Assembly: GCA_964538625.1 (NCBI GenBank)
Contig: CAZIGH010000016.1
Location: 24,659 to 88,658, forward strand
Direction of reading: 5' to 3'
DNA: 64,000 nt
DNA from: JAEUHM01 sp964538625
GTDB lineage: Bacteria; Verrucomicrobiota; Verrucomicrobiia; Verrucomicrobiales; Verrucomicrobiaceae
Shown here: positions 24,298-32,373 of the stretch, piece by piece
Layout of the letters: every line of letters starts with the position of its first letter
Position numbering within the stretch: the first letter of the stretch is position 1
Notes under the pieces: model-generated
Database searches by the model: none
Seen by the model: the letters and a program-made list of their open reading frames with translations, nothing else
What the model was told of the DNA's origin: nothing
Translations under genes and position numbers: made by a program

Positions 24298-27200
24298 CTA
24301 ATGCGCACCATGCACTTCGCTATTCACGGTCAATAACACTTGCCCAGGCTGAACTGACTGACCTTCTTTCACGTGCAGTGCAGACACTGTGCCAGTCGCG
24401 GCGCTGAATACTTGAATTTCCATTTTCATGGCTTCCACGATGACTACGGGTTGTCCTTCCGTGACCTTCTCGCCCGGGTTTACAAGAAACTTCCACAAGC
24501 TGCCGCTCACGGGACTCACTGTTGCTTCATGCCCTTGCGGGAGGTCGGTGTCGGTTTCACTGTTTGATACGCTTGCAGCGGAATCTGCCACATCCAGACC
24601 TGCGGAGCGCCAACGTTCACGTTCGGCTTCAAAGGCTTCTCTCTGTGTGGTTCGGAAGGCATGGATGTCTTCCGACTCCGCAGAAAGGAAGGCTAGGTAG
24701 TCCACGAGCTTGAATGTGCTTTGTTCGATTCGGGGTGTGAAGCGTCCTGCGGGGAAGTCCCGCCTAAGCTCCAGCAACTCCTCGGCGCTCACTGGATAGA
24801 AGCGCACTTGGTCGAAGAAGCGCAGTAGCCAGGGCTTGCCTTCCTTAAACACATCCGTCACGCGGTCGCGGTTCCACATCTGGATGGTGCGTCCCACAAA
24901 CTGGTAACCCCCCGGACCTTCCATGCCATAGATGCACATGTAAGCGCCGCCTATGCCGACAGCATTTTCCGGTGTCCATGTGCGTGCCGGATTGTACTTC
25001 GTTGTTACAAGGCGGTGGCGTGGATCAAGCGGAGTCGCAACGGGCGCACCGAGGTAAACATCTCCCAGGCCCATGACGAGGTAGCTGGCATCGAACACGA
25101 TGCGTTTCACGTCCTCTATGCTTTCCAGTCCGTTGATGCGGCGGATGAACTCAATGTTGCTTGGGCACCAGGGAGCGTCGGCTCTCACTGATTGCATGTA
25201 TTTTTGGATGGCGAGCTGGGTCTGGGGGTCATCCCACGACAGGGGAAGATGCACGATGCGGGAGGGAACCTGCAAATGCTCTACGTCTTGGATGCTTTCG
25301 ATGAGCTTGGCGATCATGTCCTCAGCCGCGGCGAGTTTCAGATTCCGCCCATCGATATGAACCTGCAGTGAACGGATGCCGGGAGTGAGATCGATGATGC
25401 CGGGGTGTGCGAGTTCACGCAGTTTCAAGTACACCGCATGAACCCAGAAGCGCAGCGCGATGTCCAGCACCAGCGGCCCGAACTCGATTAGCAGGTAACG
25501 GTCACTTGCCGGACGGAAGACTACCTCCGGACGGTTGGAGTTGCTGGGGATGCGATGACGGACGGCCTGAAGGACGGGCATCTGTGCCGGAGCCGGTTCT
25601 TGGGGCGTTTCACCTGCCATCGTCGCTTCCGCAAATGCATCCAGAGCTTCCGCATGTTCCAGAGTGACGGGTACGAAGCGCACTTTGTCTCCAGGCTTGA
25701 GCTGCCCCATTCGCCACAAGTCCGCCTCAATGATGACTGCCGGGCAGACGAAGCCGCCCAAGCTGGGACCGTCGGGTCCGAGGATGATCGGCATGTCGCC
25801 GGTAAAGTCGATGGCACCGATGGCATAGGCGTTGTCATGAATATTGGAAGGGTGCAACCCAGCTTCGCCTCCGTCTGGCCTCGCCCACTGTGGTTTAGGG
25901 CCTATGAGTCGGACGCCTGTTCTTGCGGAGTTGTAATGCACTTCCCAGTCGGTGCCGAAGAACATGCGAATGTCGTCATCGGTGAAGAAGTCTGGCGCGC
26001 CATGTGGACCGTAGAGGACACGGATGTTCACAGTCCCCGTCTCTGAGGCGAGTGGGTAAAGTCTCTCCCATGACAAAGGACGTGCTATGGCGGAGGATGG
26101 GGTGCCCAGATGCAAGACATCGCCGACTCGCAGTGCACGGCCTGCGTGGCCGCCAAAGTTGCCCAGGGTGAAAGTGGAGCGGCTTCCAAGGTAAAGAGGT
26201 ACATCGAGGCCACCATGGACCGCCAGATAGGCCCGACAGCCTCGCCCTATGGTACGGTGCACTTTCAGTGTCTGGCCTGCCCGCACTTCGATGGGCTTCC
26301 AAAGCTCAATAACTGCTCCATCCAGTTCCGCATGCATCTCCGCTCCCGTGAGTGCGATGGTGGTGTCTGAGTTGAAGCGCAGTGTGGGCCCCGAGAGCGT
26401 GATCTCCAGCGCAGCAGCACCTTCTTCGTTACCCACCAGCAGGTTCGCGATACGCAGGGCAAGCGGATCCATGGCACCGGAAGGGGGTACGCCGATTTCC
26501 CAGTAGCCCAAGCGTCCGGGATAATCTTGCACCGTCGTCTGCACTCCGGGTGAGAGCACGTCAATCGTGCTGGGGCGGTAAGTGAACTTCGTAGCCAGTG
26601 CGCGGGTGGTAATGCGGCCTTCCGTGAACAAGGGGTCGCGAACGATCTGACGCAGATAGGCGAGGTTCGTTTCGATACCGCTGATGCGTGTCTCGTCCAA
26701 CGCCTGCTGGAGCTTTAGGATTGCGTCTGTTCGGTCTTTGCCGTGGACGATCATTTTTGTCAGAAGAGGATCGTAAAACGGGGTCACTTCCGTGCCCATG
26801 GTCACCCAGCCATCACAGCGCGCATGGGGTGGCAGTTGCACTTCATTGAGCAGTCCGCAGCTTGGCTGGAAGTCTTTATTGGGATCCTCTGCATACACGC
26901 GCACTTGAATGGCGCAGCCGCTGGGAGAGAAGGTGTAGCCCGCCAAATCTACATCCTGACCCGCAGCTGTTCGGATCATCCACTCCACGAGGTCAAGGTG
27001 GGTCACCATCTCGGTGACGGTGTGCTCCACCTGGAGACGCGTATTCACCTCCAAGAAGTAGAACTCTCCGCTGTCTGCATCATAGACGAACTCTACGGTC
27101 CCTGCGGAGCGATAGCTCACGGACTCACCCAGGCGTACAGCGCAGTCCCACAGCGCCTGTCGTGTGGCATCACTGAGATGCGGCGCAGGCGTCTCTTCGA

Positions 27201-27912
27201 TGATCTTCTGGTTCCGTCGCTGTGTGGAGCAATCACGCTCGCCCAGGGCTACGACCTTGCCTTTGCCGTCACCAAAGATTTGCACTTCGATATGTCGAGC
27301 ATTGACGACGAGTTTCTCGACAAAGACGCCGCCATCGCCAAAGCTCGACTTTCCCTGGCGCACTACGGATTCAAACGCCGCTAGCAGTGAGTCCGCATCA
27401 TCGCAGCGCCTCATGCCTATGCCACCACCGCCCGCTGTGCTCTTCAGCATCACAGGAAAGCCGATCCGTGCGGCTTCTGTCACCGCCTCGGCCGCATCCT
27501 TTAACAAATCTGAGCCTGGAACCAGCGGAACGTTACAGGCCGTGGCAGCTGCGCGGGCCGTATGCTTCAGACCAAAGGCGCGCATTTGGTCTGAAGTAGG
27601 TCCTATGAAAGCCATTCCTGCCTGCTCACATGCCTCAGCAAAGCCCGGATTCTCGCTCAGCAGCCCATAACCCGGATGAACCGCCTGAGCGCCAGACAGT
27701 GCAGCGACTTCGAGGAGTTTTTTCTGGTTAATGTAGCTCTCTGCCACTGGCGCGGGTCCAAGCAGATACGCCTCATCTGCCATGGCTACATGAGGGGCAT
27801 CACGATCCGCCTCGGAGTAAACGGCAACGGCCTTGATCCCCAGCTTCTGGACGGTGCGTATGATGCGGCAGGCGATTTCGCCACGATTGGCCACCAGGAT
27901 TTTGGAGAACAT
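24298..27912 (-). CDS. uca: Biotin-dependent urea/guanidine carboxylase
   Basis: 1204 residues. The order is biotin carboxylase domain (about 1-450; VANRGEIACRI, STAGGGGIGMRRC, EVNTRLQVEH), then a carboxyltransferase region of KipA/KipI-like halves (about 460-1010), then a biotin carrier domain with the biotinylated Lys1163 in VEAMKMEIQV. It carboxylates urea to allophanate or guanidine to carboxyguanidine. The two DUF1989 partners just upstream match the guanidine carboxylase pathway, so guanidine is a good candidate substrate. The start is 3 bp after the previous stop. The last about 15 residues (VLLTVNSEVHGAH) lie beyond direct-repeat copy B and use AT-rich codons, suggesting a replaced 3' end. 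Confidence 0.92.
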   Translation of the reverse strand: MFSKILVANRGEIACRIIRTVQKLGIKAVAVYSEADRDAPHVAMADEAYLLGPAPVAESYINQKKLLEVAALSGAQAVHPGYGLLSENPGFAEACEQAGMAFIGPTSDQMRAFGLKHTARAAATACNVPLVPGSDLLKDAAEAVTEAARIGFPVMLKSTAGGGGIGMRRCDDADSLLAAFESVVRQGKSSFGDGGVFVEKLVVNARHIEVQIFGDGKGKVVALGERDCSTQRRNQKIIEETPAPHLSDATRQALWDCAVRLGESVSYRSAGTVEFVYDADSGEFYFLEVNTRLQVEHTVTEMVTHLDLVEWMIRTAAGQDVDLAGYTFSPSGCAIQVRVYAEDPNKDFQPSCGLLNEVQLPPHARCDGWVTMGTEVTPFYDPLLTKMIVHGKDRTDAILKLQQALDETRISGIETNLAYLRQIVRDPLFTEGRITTRALATKFTYRPSTIDVLSPGVQTTVQDYPGRLGYWEIGVPPSGAMDPLALRIANLLVGNEEGAAALEITLSGPTLRFNSDTTIALTGAEMHAELDGAVIELWKPIEVRAGQTLKVHRTIGRGCRAYLAVHGGLDVPLYLGSRSTFTLGNFGGHAGRALRVGDVLHLGTPSSAIARPLSWERLYPLASETGTVNIRVLYGPHGAPDFFTDDDIRMFFGTDWEVHYNSARTGVRLIGPKPQWARPDGGEAGLHPSNIHDNAYAIGAIDFTGDMPIILGPDGPSLGGFVCPAVIIEADLWRMGQLKPGDKVRFVPVTLEHAEALDAFAEATMAGETPQEPAPAQMPVLQAVRHRIPSNSNRPEVVFRPASDRYLLIEFGPLVLDIALRFWVHAVYLKLRELAHPGIIDLTPGIRSLQVHIDGRNLKLAAAEDMIAKLIESIQDVEHLQVPSRIVHLPLSWDDPQTQLAIQKYMQSVRADAPWCPSNIEFIRRINGLESIEDVKRIVFDASYLVMGLGDVYLGAPVATPLDPRHRLVTTKYNPARTWTPENAVGIGGAYMCIYGMEGPGGYQFVGRTIQMWNRDRVTDVFKEGKPWLLRFFDQVRFYPVSAEELLELRRDFPAGRFTPRIEQSTFKLVDYLAFLSAESEDIHAFRTTQREAFEAERERWRSAGLDVADSAASVSNSETDTDLPQGHEATVSPVSGSLWKFLVNPGEKVTEGQPVVIVEAMKMEIQVFSAATGTVSALHVKEGQSVQPGQVLLTVNSEVHGAH
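24341..24394. repeat. 54-bp direct repeat, copy B
   Basis: Perfectly identical to 15114-15167. This copy encodes the GTVSALHVKEGQSVQPG segment of the biotin carrier domain within the intact carboxylase gene. Confidence 0.97.
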
Positions 27913-27915
27913 AAG

Positions 27916-28563
27916 TCAGTCCCAGATGATGACGCGAATGGGCGTTGGGTTGTAGGCGTTGCAGGGGTTGTTCAGCTGCGGGCAGTTGGAGATGAGTGCG
28001 ATGACATCCATCTCTGCGCGAAGCTCGACGTAGTAGCCGGGACCAGAGACTCCGTCTGCGAAACGGAGTTCGCCAGCGGGACTGACGGGCACGTTCATGA
28101 AGAAGTTGATGTTGCAGGTGATGTCCTGCTTGCCCAGGCCGTGGCTCCAGCATTGCACGCCTCTTATGAAACTGTCGCGGCAGGCGTGCATGGGTTCTTT
28201 GTCAAAAGCATAGCGCATGACGTTGCTTTCTCTGGAGCACGCGCCGCCCAGTGTGTCGTGATTGCCACAGGTGTCGGCCACGATGGTCATGAGGGTGTTG
28301 CCGCGGGTGGAGATGAGTTGGCTCCCCGTGGTGAGATAGAGGGCTGCTTGCCGCTGGATCGTATCGGACGCGCTGTAACGATCCAGCGGATCGTGGGCAT
28401 TGTAGAAGAGCGTGTCTGCCGCTTGGTTGCCCTCCAGATCAACAATGCGCAGCACCTGCCCTTGTTTGATTTCGTGTATCCAGTGGTCGCCTGCGAGCAC
28501 GGTGCAGTCGAAGATGGCCAGTGCTGGGTCGAGATTGGATTCGGTCGGAATGAAAGCACTCAT
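27916..28563 (-). CDS. DUF1989 protein (carboxyguanidine deiminase subunit / urea carboxylase-associated protein)
   Basis: 215 residues, DUF1989 family. Recognisable family segments are the IVDLEGNQAADTLFYN and IVADTCGNHDTLGGACS blocks and CNINFFMNVPV. The paired DUF1989 proteins next to biotin-dependent carboxylases, once called urea carboxylase-associated proteins, are known in the guanidine pathway as the two subunits of carboxyguanidine deiminase, which converts carboxyguanidine to allophanate. It overlaps the upstream DUF1989 gene by 4 bp and ends 3 bp before the carboxylase gene. Which of the two subunits it is was not settled. Confidence 0.85.
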   Translation of the reverse strand: MSAFIPTESNLDPALAIFDCTVLAGDHWIHEIKQGQVLRIVDLEGNQAADTLFYNAHDPLDRYSASDTIQRQAALYLTTGSQLISTRGNTLMTIVADTCGNHDTLGGACSRESNVMRYAFDKEPMHACRDSFIRGVQCWSHGLGKQDITCNINFFMNVPVSPAGELRFADGVSGPGYYVELRAEMDVIALISNCPQLNNPCNAYNPTPIRVIIWD

Positions 28564-29312
28564 CTGGCCAGGAGGTAAAAGTCTTCAGTGTTGCGGTGAG
28601 CTCGTGCGTTTTCCGGGCGTACGGTAAAGCTGGGATCATCCAGCGCCGGGGGCGGCGTCTTGAAGACCTCCAGCTTTACGCGCCGGGGATGGTACTCAGG
28701 ATCGGGATCTAGCGCGTGCTGGCAGGTGTTCAGCACCACCAGGGTATCCATTTCGAGACGGAGTTCGATGTAGTCTCCGGTTTTGGAGTTATCCTGCACG
28801 AAGCTTAATCTCCCGGCCTCGTCGGCAACGACTTTGCTAAACCAGTTGACGTTGGGCACCAGATCCCGTTCACCGAGACCCCACTTGGCCAGCTCGATGA
28901 GGAAGCATTCCCGTCCATTGCGATGAAACTCGTTTCGCGCTGACTGAAAGGTCTTTTCGCCATACTTCTCGCGCACCAGCATCGCGTCGGTAGTGCCGCA
29001 TACCGTGTCATGCCAGCCCACAGTATCTGCTGTGATGGAGGCAAACAGCCGCCCCATGTCGGAATGTAGGCAGTAGGGTGAGCGGAGGTAAAAGATGTGC
29101 TGCCCCTTCAGTGTGTCTGGCATGTTGTAGCGCTCATGCCGCTCGCTGGCGTGATACATGAGCATGCCTACATTGGCACCACCTTCGAGGTCTGTGATGC
29201 GCAAGGTTTTTTGCCTGCCGATGATGCGCGACCACATGCCGGCACCGGTAAGTTGAACTGAATAAATGGGTTCCATCATTTCACTTTGAGATCGGATTTC
29301 GTCATTCTTCAT
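28560..29312 (-). CDS. DUF1989 protein, second subunit of the pair
   Basis: 250 residues, homologous to the following gene product (ITDLEGGANVGMLMYHAS, ITADTVGWHDTVCGTTDA, VPNVNWFSKVVAD). It probably forms the heteromeric carboxyguanidine deiminase with it. The N-terminus overlaps the stop region of the NikR-like gene by 11 bp, and its own stop overlaps the next start (ATGA), so the four genes from regulator to carboxylase are tightly coupled. If the carboxylase prefers urea, the role of the pair would be different or accessory. Confidence 0.85.
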   Translation of the reverse strand: MKNDEIRSQSEMMEPIYSVQLTGAGMWSRIIGRQKTLRITDLEGGANVGMLMYHASERHERYNMPDTLKGQHIFYLRSPYCLHSDMGRLFASITADTVGWHDTVCGTTDAMLVREKYGEKTFQSARNEFHRNGRECFLIELAKWGLGERDLVPNVNWFSKVVADEAGRLSFVQDNSKTGDYIELRLEMDTLVVLNTCQHALDPDPEYHPRRVKLEVFKTPPPALDDPSFTVRPENARAHRNTEDFYLLAR

Positions 29313-29763
29313 CCCCTATGGTTTGGATGGGCGGCATCAGTGTGCGTGTGAGGTTGAGCCGACCAGCGAGCACGCCTTTGCACGCCAGGAGCTTGTTTGC
29401 GATCTGGCGGAGCCGCTTTGCAGGTCCCTGCACCAGGATGACTTCCATGGTGTTACTGTTCTCCAGCAGGACGTGCAGGGAACTAATGACATGGCGGACG
29501 TTCTCATGATGGATGTCGGCTATCTCCTGCTTGAGCCCCGGGCGCTTGTGATCGTAAAAAAGGGTGATGGTCCCTGCCATCATGCGGTTCCCCTTAAGGC
29601 TGTAGTAGTCTGCTATGTGCTGGGTAAGCACTTCCGTGATGGCCTGCGAGCGATTCTGAAATCCCCGTTCTGTCATCAACTCCTCAAACTGGCGAAAGAC
29701 GGCATCTGGAAGTGAGATGGTAATCCGCTGGGCCGTGTGAGGATCTGTGCTGTCGTCGGGCAT
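29302..29763 (-). CDS. NikR-like ribbon-helix-helix regulator with an altered metal site
   Basis: About 153 residues from the ATG at 29763. The N-terminal ribbon-helix-helix domain reads AQRITISLPDAVFRQFEELM (residues 11-30), very like the DNA-binding strand of NikR; the rest is the ACT-like NikR C-terminal domain. Aligned with E. coli NikR, the nickel ligands His76 and His87 correspond to His86 and His97 here, but His89 is Leu99 and Cys95 is Thr105. Half the nickel site is therefore missing. It heads the guanidine/urea operon and sits behind a NikR-style palindrome, so it probably controls this operon, with a different signal. Upstream in-frame codons to 29796 overlap the control region and were not used. 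Confidence 0.85.
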   Translation of the reverse strand: MPDDSTDPHTAQRITISLPDAVFRQFEELMTERGFQNRSQAITEVLTQHIADYYSLKGNRMMAGTITLFYDHKRPGLKQEIADIHHENVRHVISSLHVLLENSNTMEVILVQGPAKRLRQIANKLLACKGVLAGRLNLTRTLMPPIQTIGDEE

Positions 29764-29798
29764 GTGAATGCCCAGTGGTAGCATTCCGAAAGCCAAGC

Positions 29799-29848
29799 GT
29801 ATGAAAAATTGCTTGAATCGTATGAAGCAAGCGCCTCCGGTTTCATAC
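29799..29848. promoter_or_regulatory. NikR-style operator in front of the guanidine/urea operon
   Basis: GTATGAA (29820-29826), 15 bp, TTCATAC (29842-29848) form an inverted repeat; read as GTATGA-N17-TCATAC it is one base longer than the E. coli NikR operator GTATGA-N16-TCATAC. A further GTATGAA half site lies at 29799-29805. The site is 36-85 bp upstream of the regulator's start codon, as expected for autoregulation. Confidence 0.65.
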
Positions 29849-30058
29849 CGTCCACGCCAACAGCCGCTGCGAAACTGACCAGCGGCCGGAAAGGTGGGTG
29901 CGTGAAAACCCTTGCGGCTAAGGAAGCGCTATCGCTCCGGAGGCTTCAAGGAGGTGGGGGTAACTCGGTCATGCCGCGCACTATGCCCTTGCACCGGCAG
30001 ATGCGAATGCTAATACTTCTCGAGTGACCGCGCTTCGTCAAAGGACCGGTCAGATCGG
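29849..30058. other. Gap upstream of the NikR-like operon and tRNA-Pro
   Basis: About 210 bp. It contains an imperfect inverted repeat, GAAGCGC and GCTTC around CTCCGGAG (about 29924-29945). I looked for guanidine riboswitch signatures on the minus strand and found none. The promoters of the operon and of tRNA-Pro must lie here but are not clear. Confidence 0.4.
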
Positions 30059-30135
30059 CGGGCTGTAGCACAGCCTGGTAGTGCGCTTCGTTCGGGACGA
30101 AGAGGCCGTGGGTTCGAATCCCGCCAGCCCGACCA
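30059..30135 (+). tRNA. tRNA-Pro (anticodon CGG)
   Basis: 77 nt including an encoded CCA (30133-30135). The acceptor stem is CGGGCTG (30059-30065) with CAGCCCG (30125-30131). The anticodon stem CTTCG/CGAAG encloses the loop TTCGGGA with anticodon CGG at 30093-30095, and the T arm contains GGTTCGAATCC. It reads codon CCG. Confidence 0.95.
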
Positions 30136-30208
30136 TCTGCCTCCCGGTTGGGGGGGAGATAATCCTCATTTTTTAGCCATGCCGCGATGGGGTTACCGAG
30201 GCGGGCCT

Positions 30209-31525
30209 TCATTCTCTGCGGGCGTGTTTGAGCGCGGCCTCCTGCATGAACTTGGAGGCTTGTGGGGAGTTGGTGTGACCTACAAGCGGGTCGGCATGGA
30301 TGGCCTTGGGGATGGTGAGTGCATTGTAGGCAGCGTAAACGCTGCTCGGCGGGCATGCAGTATCGATGAAGCCGACGGTGAAGACGGCCCCTTTGCACTT
30401 CGCGCGCGTAGCGAAGTTCACACAGTCAAAATAGCGCGCGGCTTCCACGGATGCGGGCACTGGCTGCCCCATGGGGTCCATAGCCACGAGTTTTGGCCAG
30501 CCGCTGATGCGATTTATTGCGAAGCCGGTGTGGTCACAACCCGCTGGTACGCCAGCGCAAATAAAGCTCACCCGGTGGTCGAGACCTGCCGCGGCTATGG
30601 CCTGGTATCCGCCCTGGCTGCTGCCATACACGATGAGTGTTTTGCCATCCCATTCAGGTTGGCTGGTGAGGAAGTCGATAGCGCGGACAAGCCGAAGGAA
30701 CATGGCTCTGAAGTAGCACTTTTCCCGGTCATCGCGGCCTACGTAGCGGTAGTCCTTCAACGCGGTGGCTGCTAGGTTCTGGTAGAACTCTTTTGGCTGA
30801 CCGTTTTCGATGCCGTGGGCGTTGATGTCCATGGCGAGCATCCCTTCCTGCCGACTGGCCCACTGCATGGAGCCGATGAAACTGCTCACCACGCCGGCAC
30901 CGTGCACGAACAAAATGGCGGGAAGTGCCTTTGGTTTGGCTTGGGCGGGCTTTCCAAAGTAACCGGATACTGGTGCACCGAGGCAGTCCACTTTAACATC
31001 AAACACGTTCACTCCCTCCACCGGCGATGTCACCGGAACCAACGTGCTCCTGAGCGGTATTTGCTTCAGGGTGTTTTTCTGAGCAGTCCAGAAGGCGTCA
31101 AAGTCATCTGGCACGGGCATGGAGGGCTTGATTTTTTCCGGCTCGAATGCCGCTGAGGCAAGCGCTGGACTGGCTCCACCGGTCACCCGAAGCTGCAAGA
31201 AGCCGGGTTCATCAAGGGTGCCAGTGATCTTTGCCGTGCCATCGGCTGAGAGCTTGACCATTTCCATGGGGCGCGGGTTGTGGCCGTCTTTGGAAAGGAC
31301 GCAGCTGACCTGAAGCTCGGCAGCAGGTTCGGTCACGGCTTTTTTTCCTGGAAGAGTGCGGATGCCTGTGATTTCAAAAGTCACCTCCTCGCCCACCGCG
31401 TAGCGCGCACTCGGACGCTCTGTTTTCACCTCCAGCGTGATGAGCGGGGCAGGCAGTCCCACAGGCTGCGCTAGGGTGGAAACCGTCAAAAAGAAAGCAA
31501 AGAGTGAGTGCAGTAACCGGATCAT
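30209..31525 (-). CDS. Secreted acetyl xylan esterase (AXE1)/cephalosporin-C-deacetylase-like hydrolase
   Basis: 438 residues from the ATG at 31525. A Sec signal (MIRLLHSLFAFFLTVSTLAQ) precedes an N-terminal Ig-like region, then an alpha/beta-hydrolase of the AXE1 type with the nucleophile Ser303 in YGSSQGGYQA, and the AGVPAGCDHTGFA and VGFIDTACPPSSVY segments around the acid and the rest of the triad. The predicted role is removing acetyl groups from sugars or polysaccharides in the periplasm. It is co-oriented with the PAS-AraC regulator 45 bp upstream and belongs with the neighbouring sugar-active enzymes. Confidence 0.82.
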   Translation of the reverse strand: MIRLLHSLFAFFLTVSTLAQPVGLPAPLITLEVKTERPSARYAVGEEVTFEITGIRTLPGKKAVTEPAAELQVSCVLSKDGHNPRPMEMVKLSADGTAKITGTLDEPGFLQLRVTGGASPALASAAFEPEKIKPSMPVPDDFDAFWTAQKNTLKQIPLRSTLVPVTSPVEGVNVFDVKVDCLGAPVSGYFGKPAQAKPKALPAILFVHGAGVVSSFIGSMQWASRQEGMLAMDINAHGIENGQPKEFYQNLAATALKDYRYVGRDDREKCYFRAMFLRLVRAIDFLTSQPEWDGKTLIVYGSSQGGYQAIAAAGLDHRVSFICAGVPAGCDHTGFAINRISGWPKLVAMDPMGQPVPASVEAARYFDCVNFATRAKCKGAVFTVGFIDTACPPSSVYAAYNALTIPKAIHADPLVGHTNSPQASKFMQEAALKHARRE

Positions 31526-31570
31526 GAGTTCCGTTTCAACGCGCCTGGAAGCACGCATGTTCCAGCGGAT

Positions 31571-32299
31571 TCACTTCCGCTCTGTTCCCATGGCACGGAA
31601 CTTCCCCGGAGAGATGCCAGCGTAGCGGGTGAAGTGGCGGGTGAATGCGCTCTGGTCACACCAGCCGGTCTCTACGGCAATGTCGGTGAGGGACATGGTG
31701 GTCTCTCGCAATAGGCGGGTAGCCTCATCCAGACGCAGTTTGTGGAGGAGCTGCAGCGGACTCATTTGGAAGACTCGTCTTACTTTTTGCTCAAGCTGCG
31801 GAACACTGAGGCCGGCGCGGCTGGCTACGTCCTCGATGCGGAGTCCCTCTGCGAAATGGCGCTGCATGTGACGCAGAGCGGATGCGAGTTCTGCGTAGCC
31901 GGGCGCTTTGCCGTCTGGTGCGTTTAGGTCACGAGAGATGCCCGCTACGCCTACGATGTGTCCTTTGGCATCTCTCAGTGGCAGCTTGGTTGTGAGGCAC
32001 CAGCCTGCGCGGCTGCCGGGGTAAACGTGCAGCTCCAGCTGCCGGTCAACGCGACGGCCTGAGTGCAACACTTGCTCATCCTGCCGCATGTAGCTTCGGG
32101 CCAGAGCTTCAGGAAATACCTCCGAAGGTTTGCGACCGATGAGCTTTGACTTGTCACCGTGGGTGCAGCGGTCTGCCAGCGTTTGATTGACCACCACGTA
32201 ACGCCCCAGAGCGTCCTTGACGAAGTACACCACGTCTGGCAGCGCGTCAAAGAGCGCTTCGTTCAGTGCGGTATCGGCAGCGATTTCACGGACGGACAT
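31571..32299 (-). CDS. AraC-family regulator with an N-terminal PAS domain
   Basis: 242 residues from the ATG at 32299. A PAS sensor (about residues 12-120: FDALPDVVYFVKDALGRYVVVNQT, then GVAGISRDL) is followed by the double helix-turn-helix of AraC (about 140-242: IEDVASRAGLSVPQLEQKVRRVF, SLTDIAVETGWCDQSAFTRHFTRYAGISPGKFR). Cytoplasmic activator, ligand unknown. It is divergent from the aldolase gene, which it may control. An upstream ATG at 32395 would run through the aldolase start and was rejected. Confidence 0.85.
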   Translation of the reverse strand: MSVREIAADTALNEALFDALPDVVYFVKDALGRYVVVNQTLADRCTHGDKSKLIGRKPSEVFPEALARSYMRQDEQVLHSGRRVDRQLELHVYPGSRAGWCLTTKLPLRDAKGHIVGVAGISRDLNAPDGKAPGYAELASALRHMQRHFAEGLRIEDVASRAGLSVPQLEQKVRRVFQMSPLQLLHKLRLDEATRLLRETTMSLTDIAVETGWCDQSAFTRHFTRYAGISPGKFRAMGTERK

Positions 32300-32373
32300 C
32301 TTTGACTGAAATGCCAGATTCCGCAGCGAAAAGCAATCAAGACCCATCAGCGGCGGTGGTAGAGAATGCGAGC

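Larger units (their letters stand above)
15114..24394. mobile_element. Putative 9.2-kb integrated element in the 3' end of the carboxylase gene
   Basis: Bounded by the 54-bp perfect direct repeats and carrying a 12-bp inverted repeat near both inner ends (15164-15175 and 24283-24294). It separates two genes that normally form one operon. The contents are six co-directional genes for a copper/heme redox system plus an AT-rich stretch (in 24181-24240 only 15 of 60 bases are G or C). The intact carboxylase gene continues across copy B into a tail that uses AT-rich codons, as if the element supplied a replacement end. No integrase or transposase is visible, so the mobilisation mechanism is unproven. 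Confidence 0.6.

Noticed and set aside
15164..24340. Integrase, transposase or relaxase in the insert
   Set aside because: Each sizeable frame in the insert is explained by the redox operon or by shadows of it; no recombinase signature was found, so mobility is inferred only from the repeats.
29764..30058. Possible guanidine riboswitch upstream of the NikR-like/DUF1989/carboxylase operon
   Set aside because: I searched the minus-strand leader by eye for the conserved guanidine-I segments and saw none; the NikR-like palindrome is a better explanation. A covariance-model search would decide.
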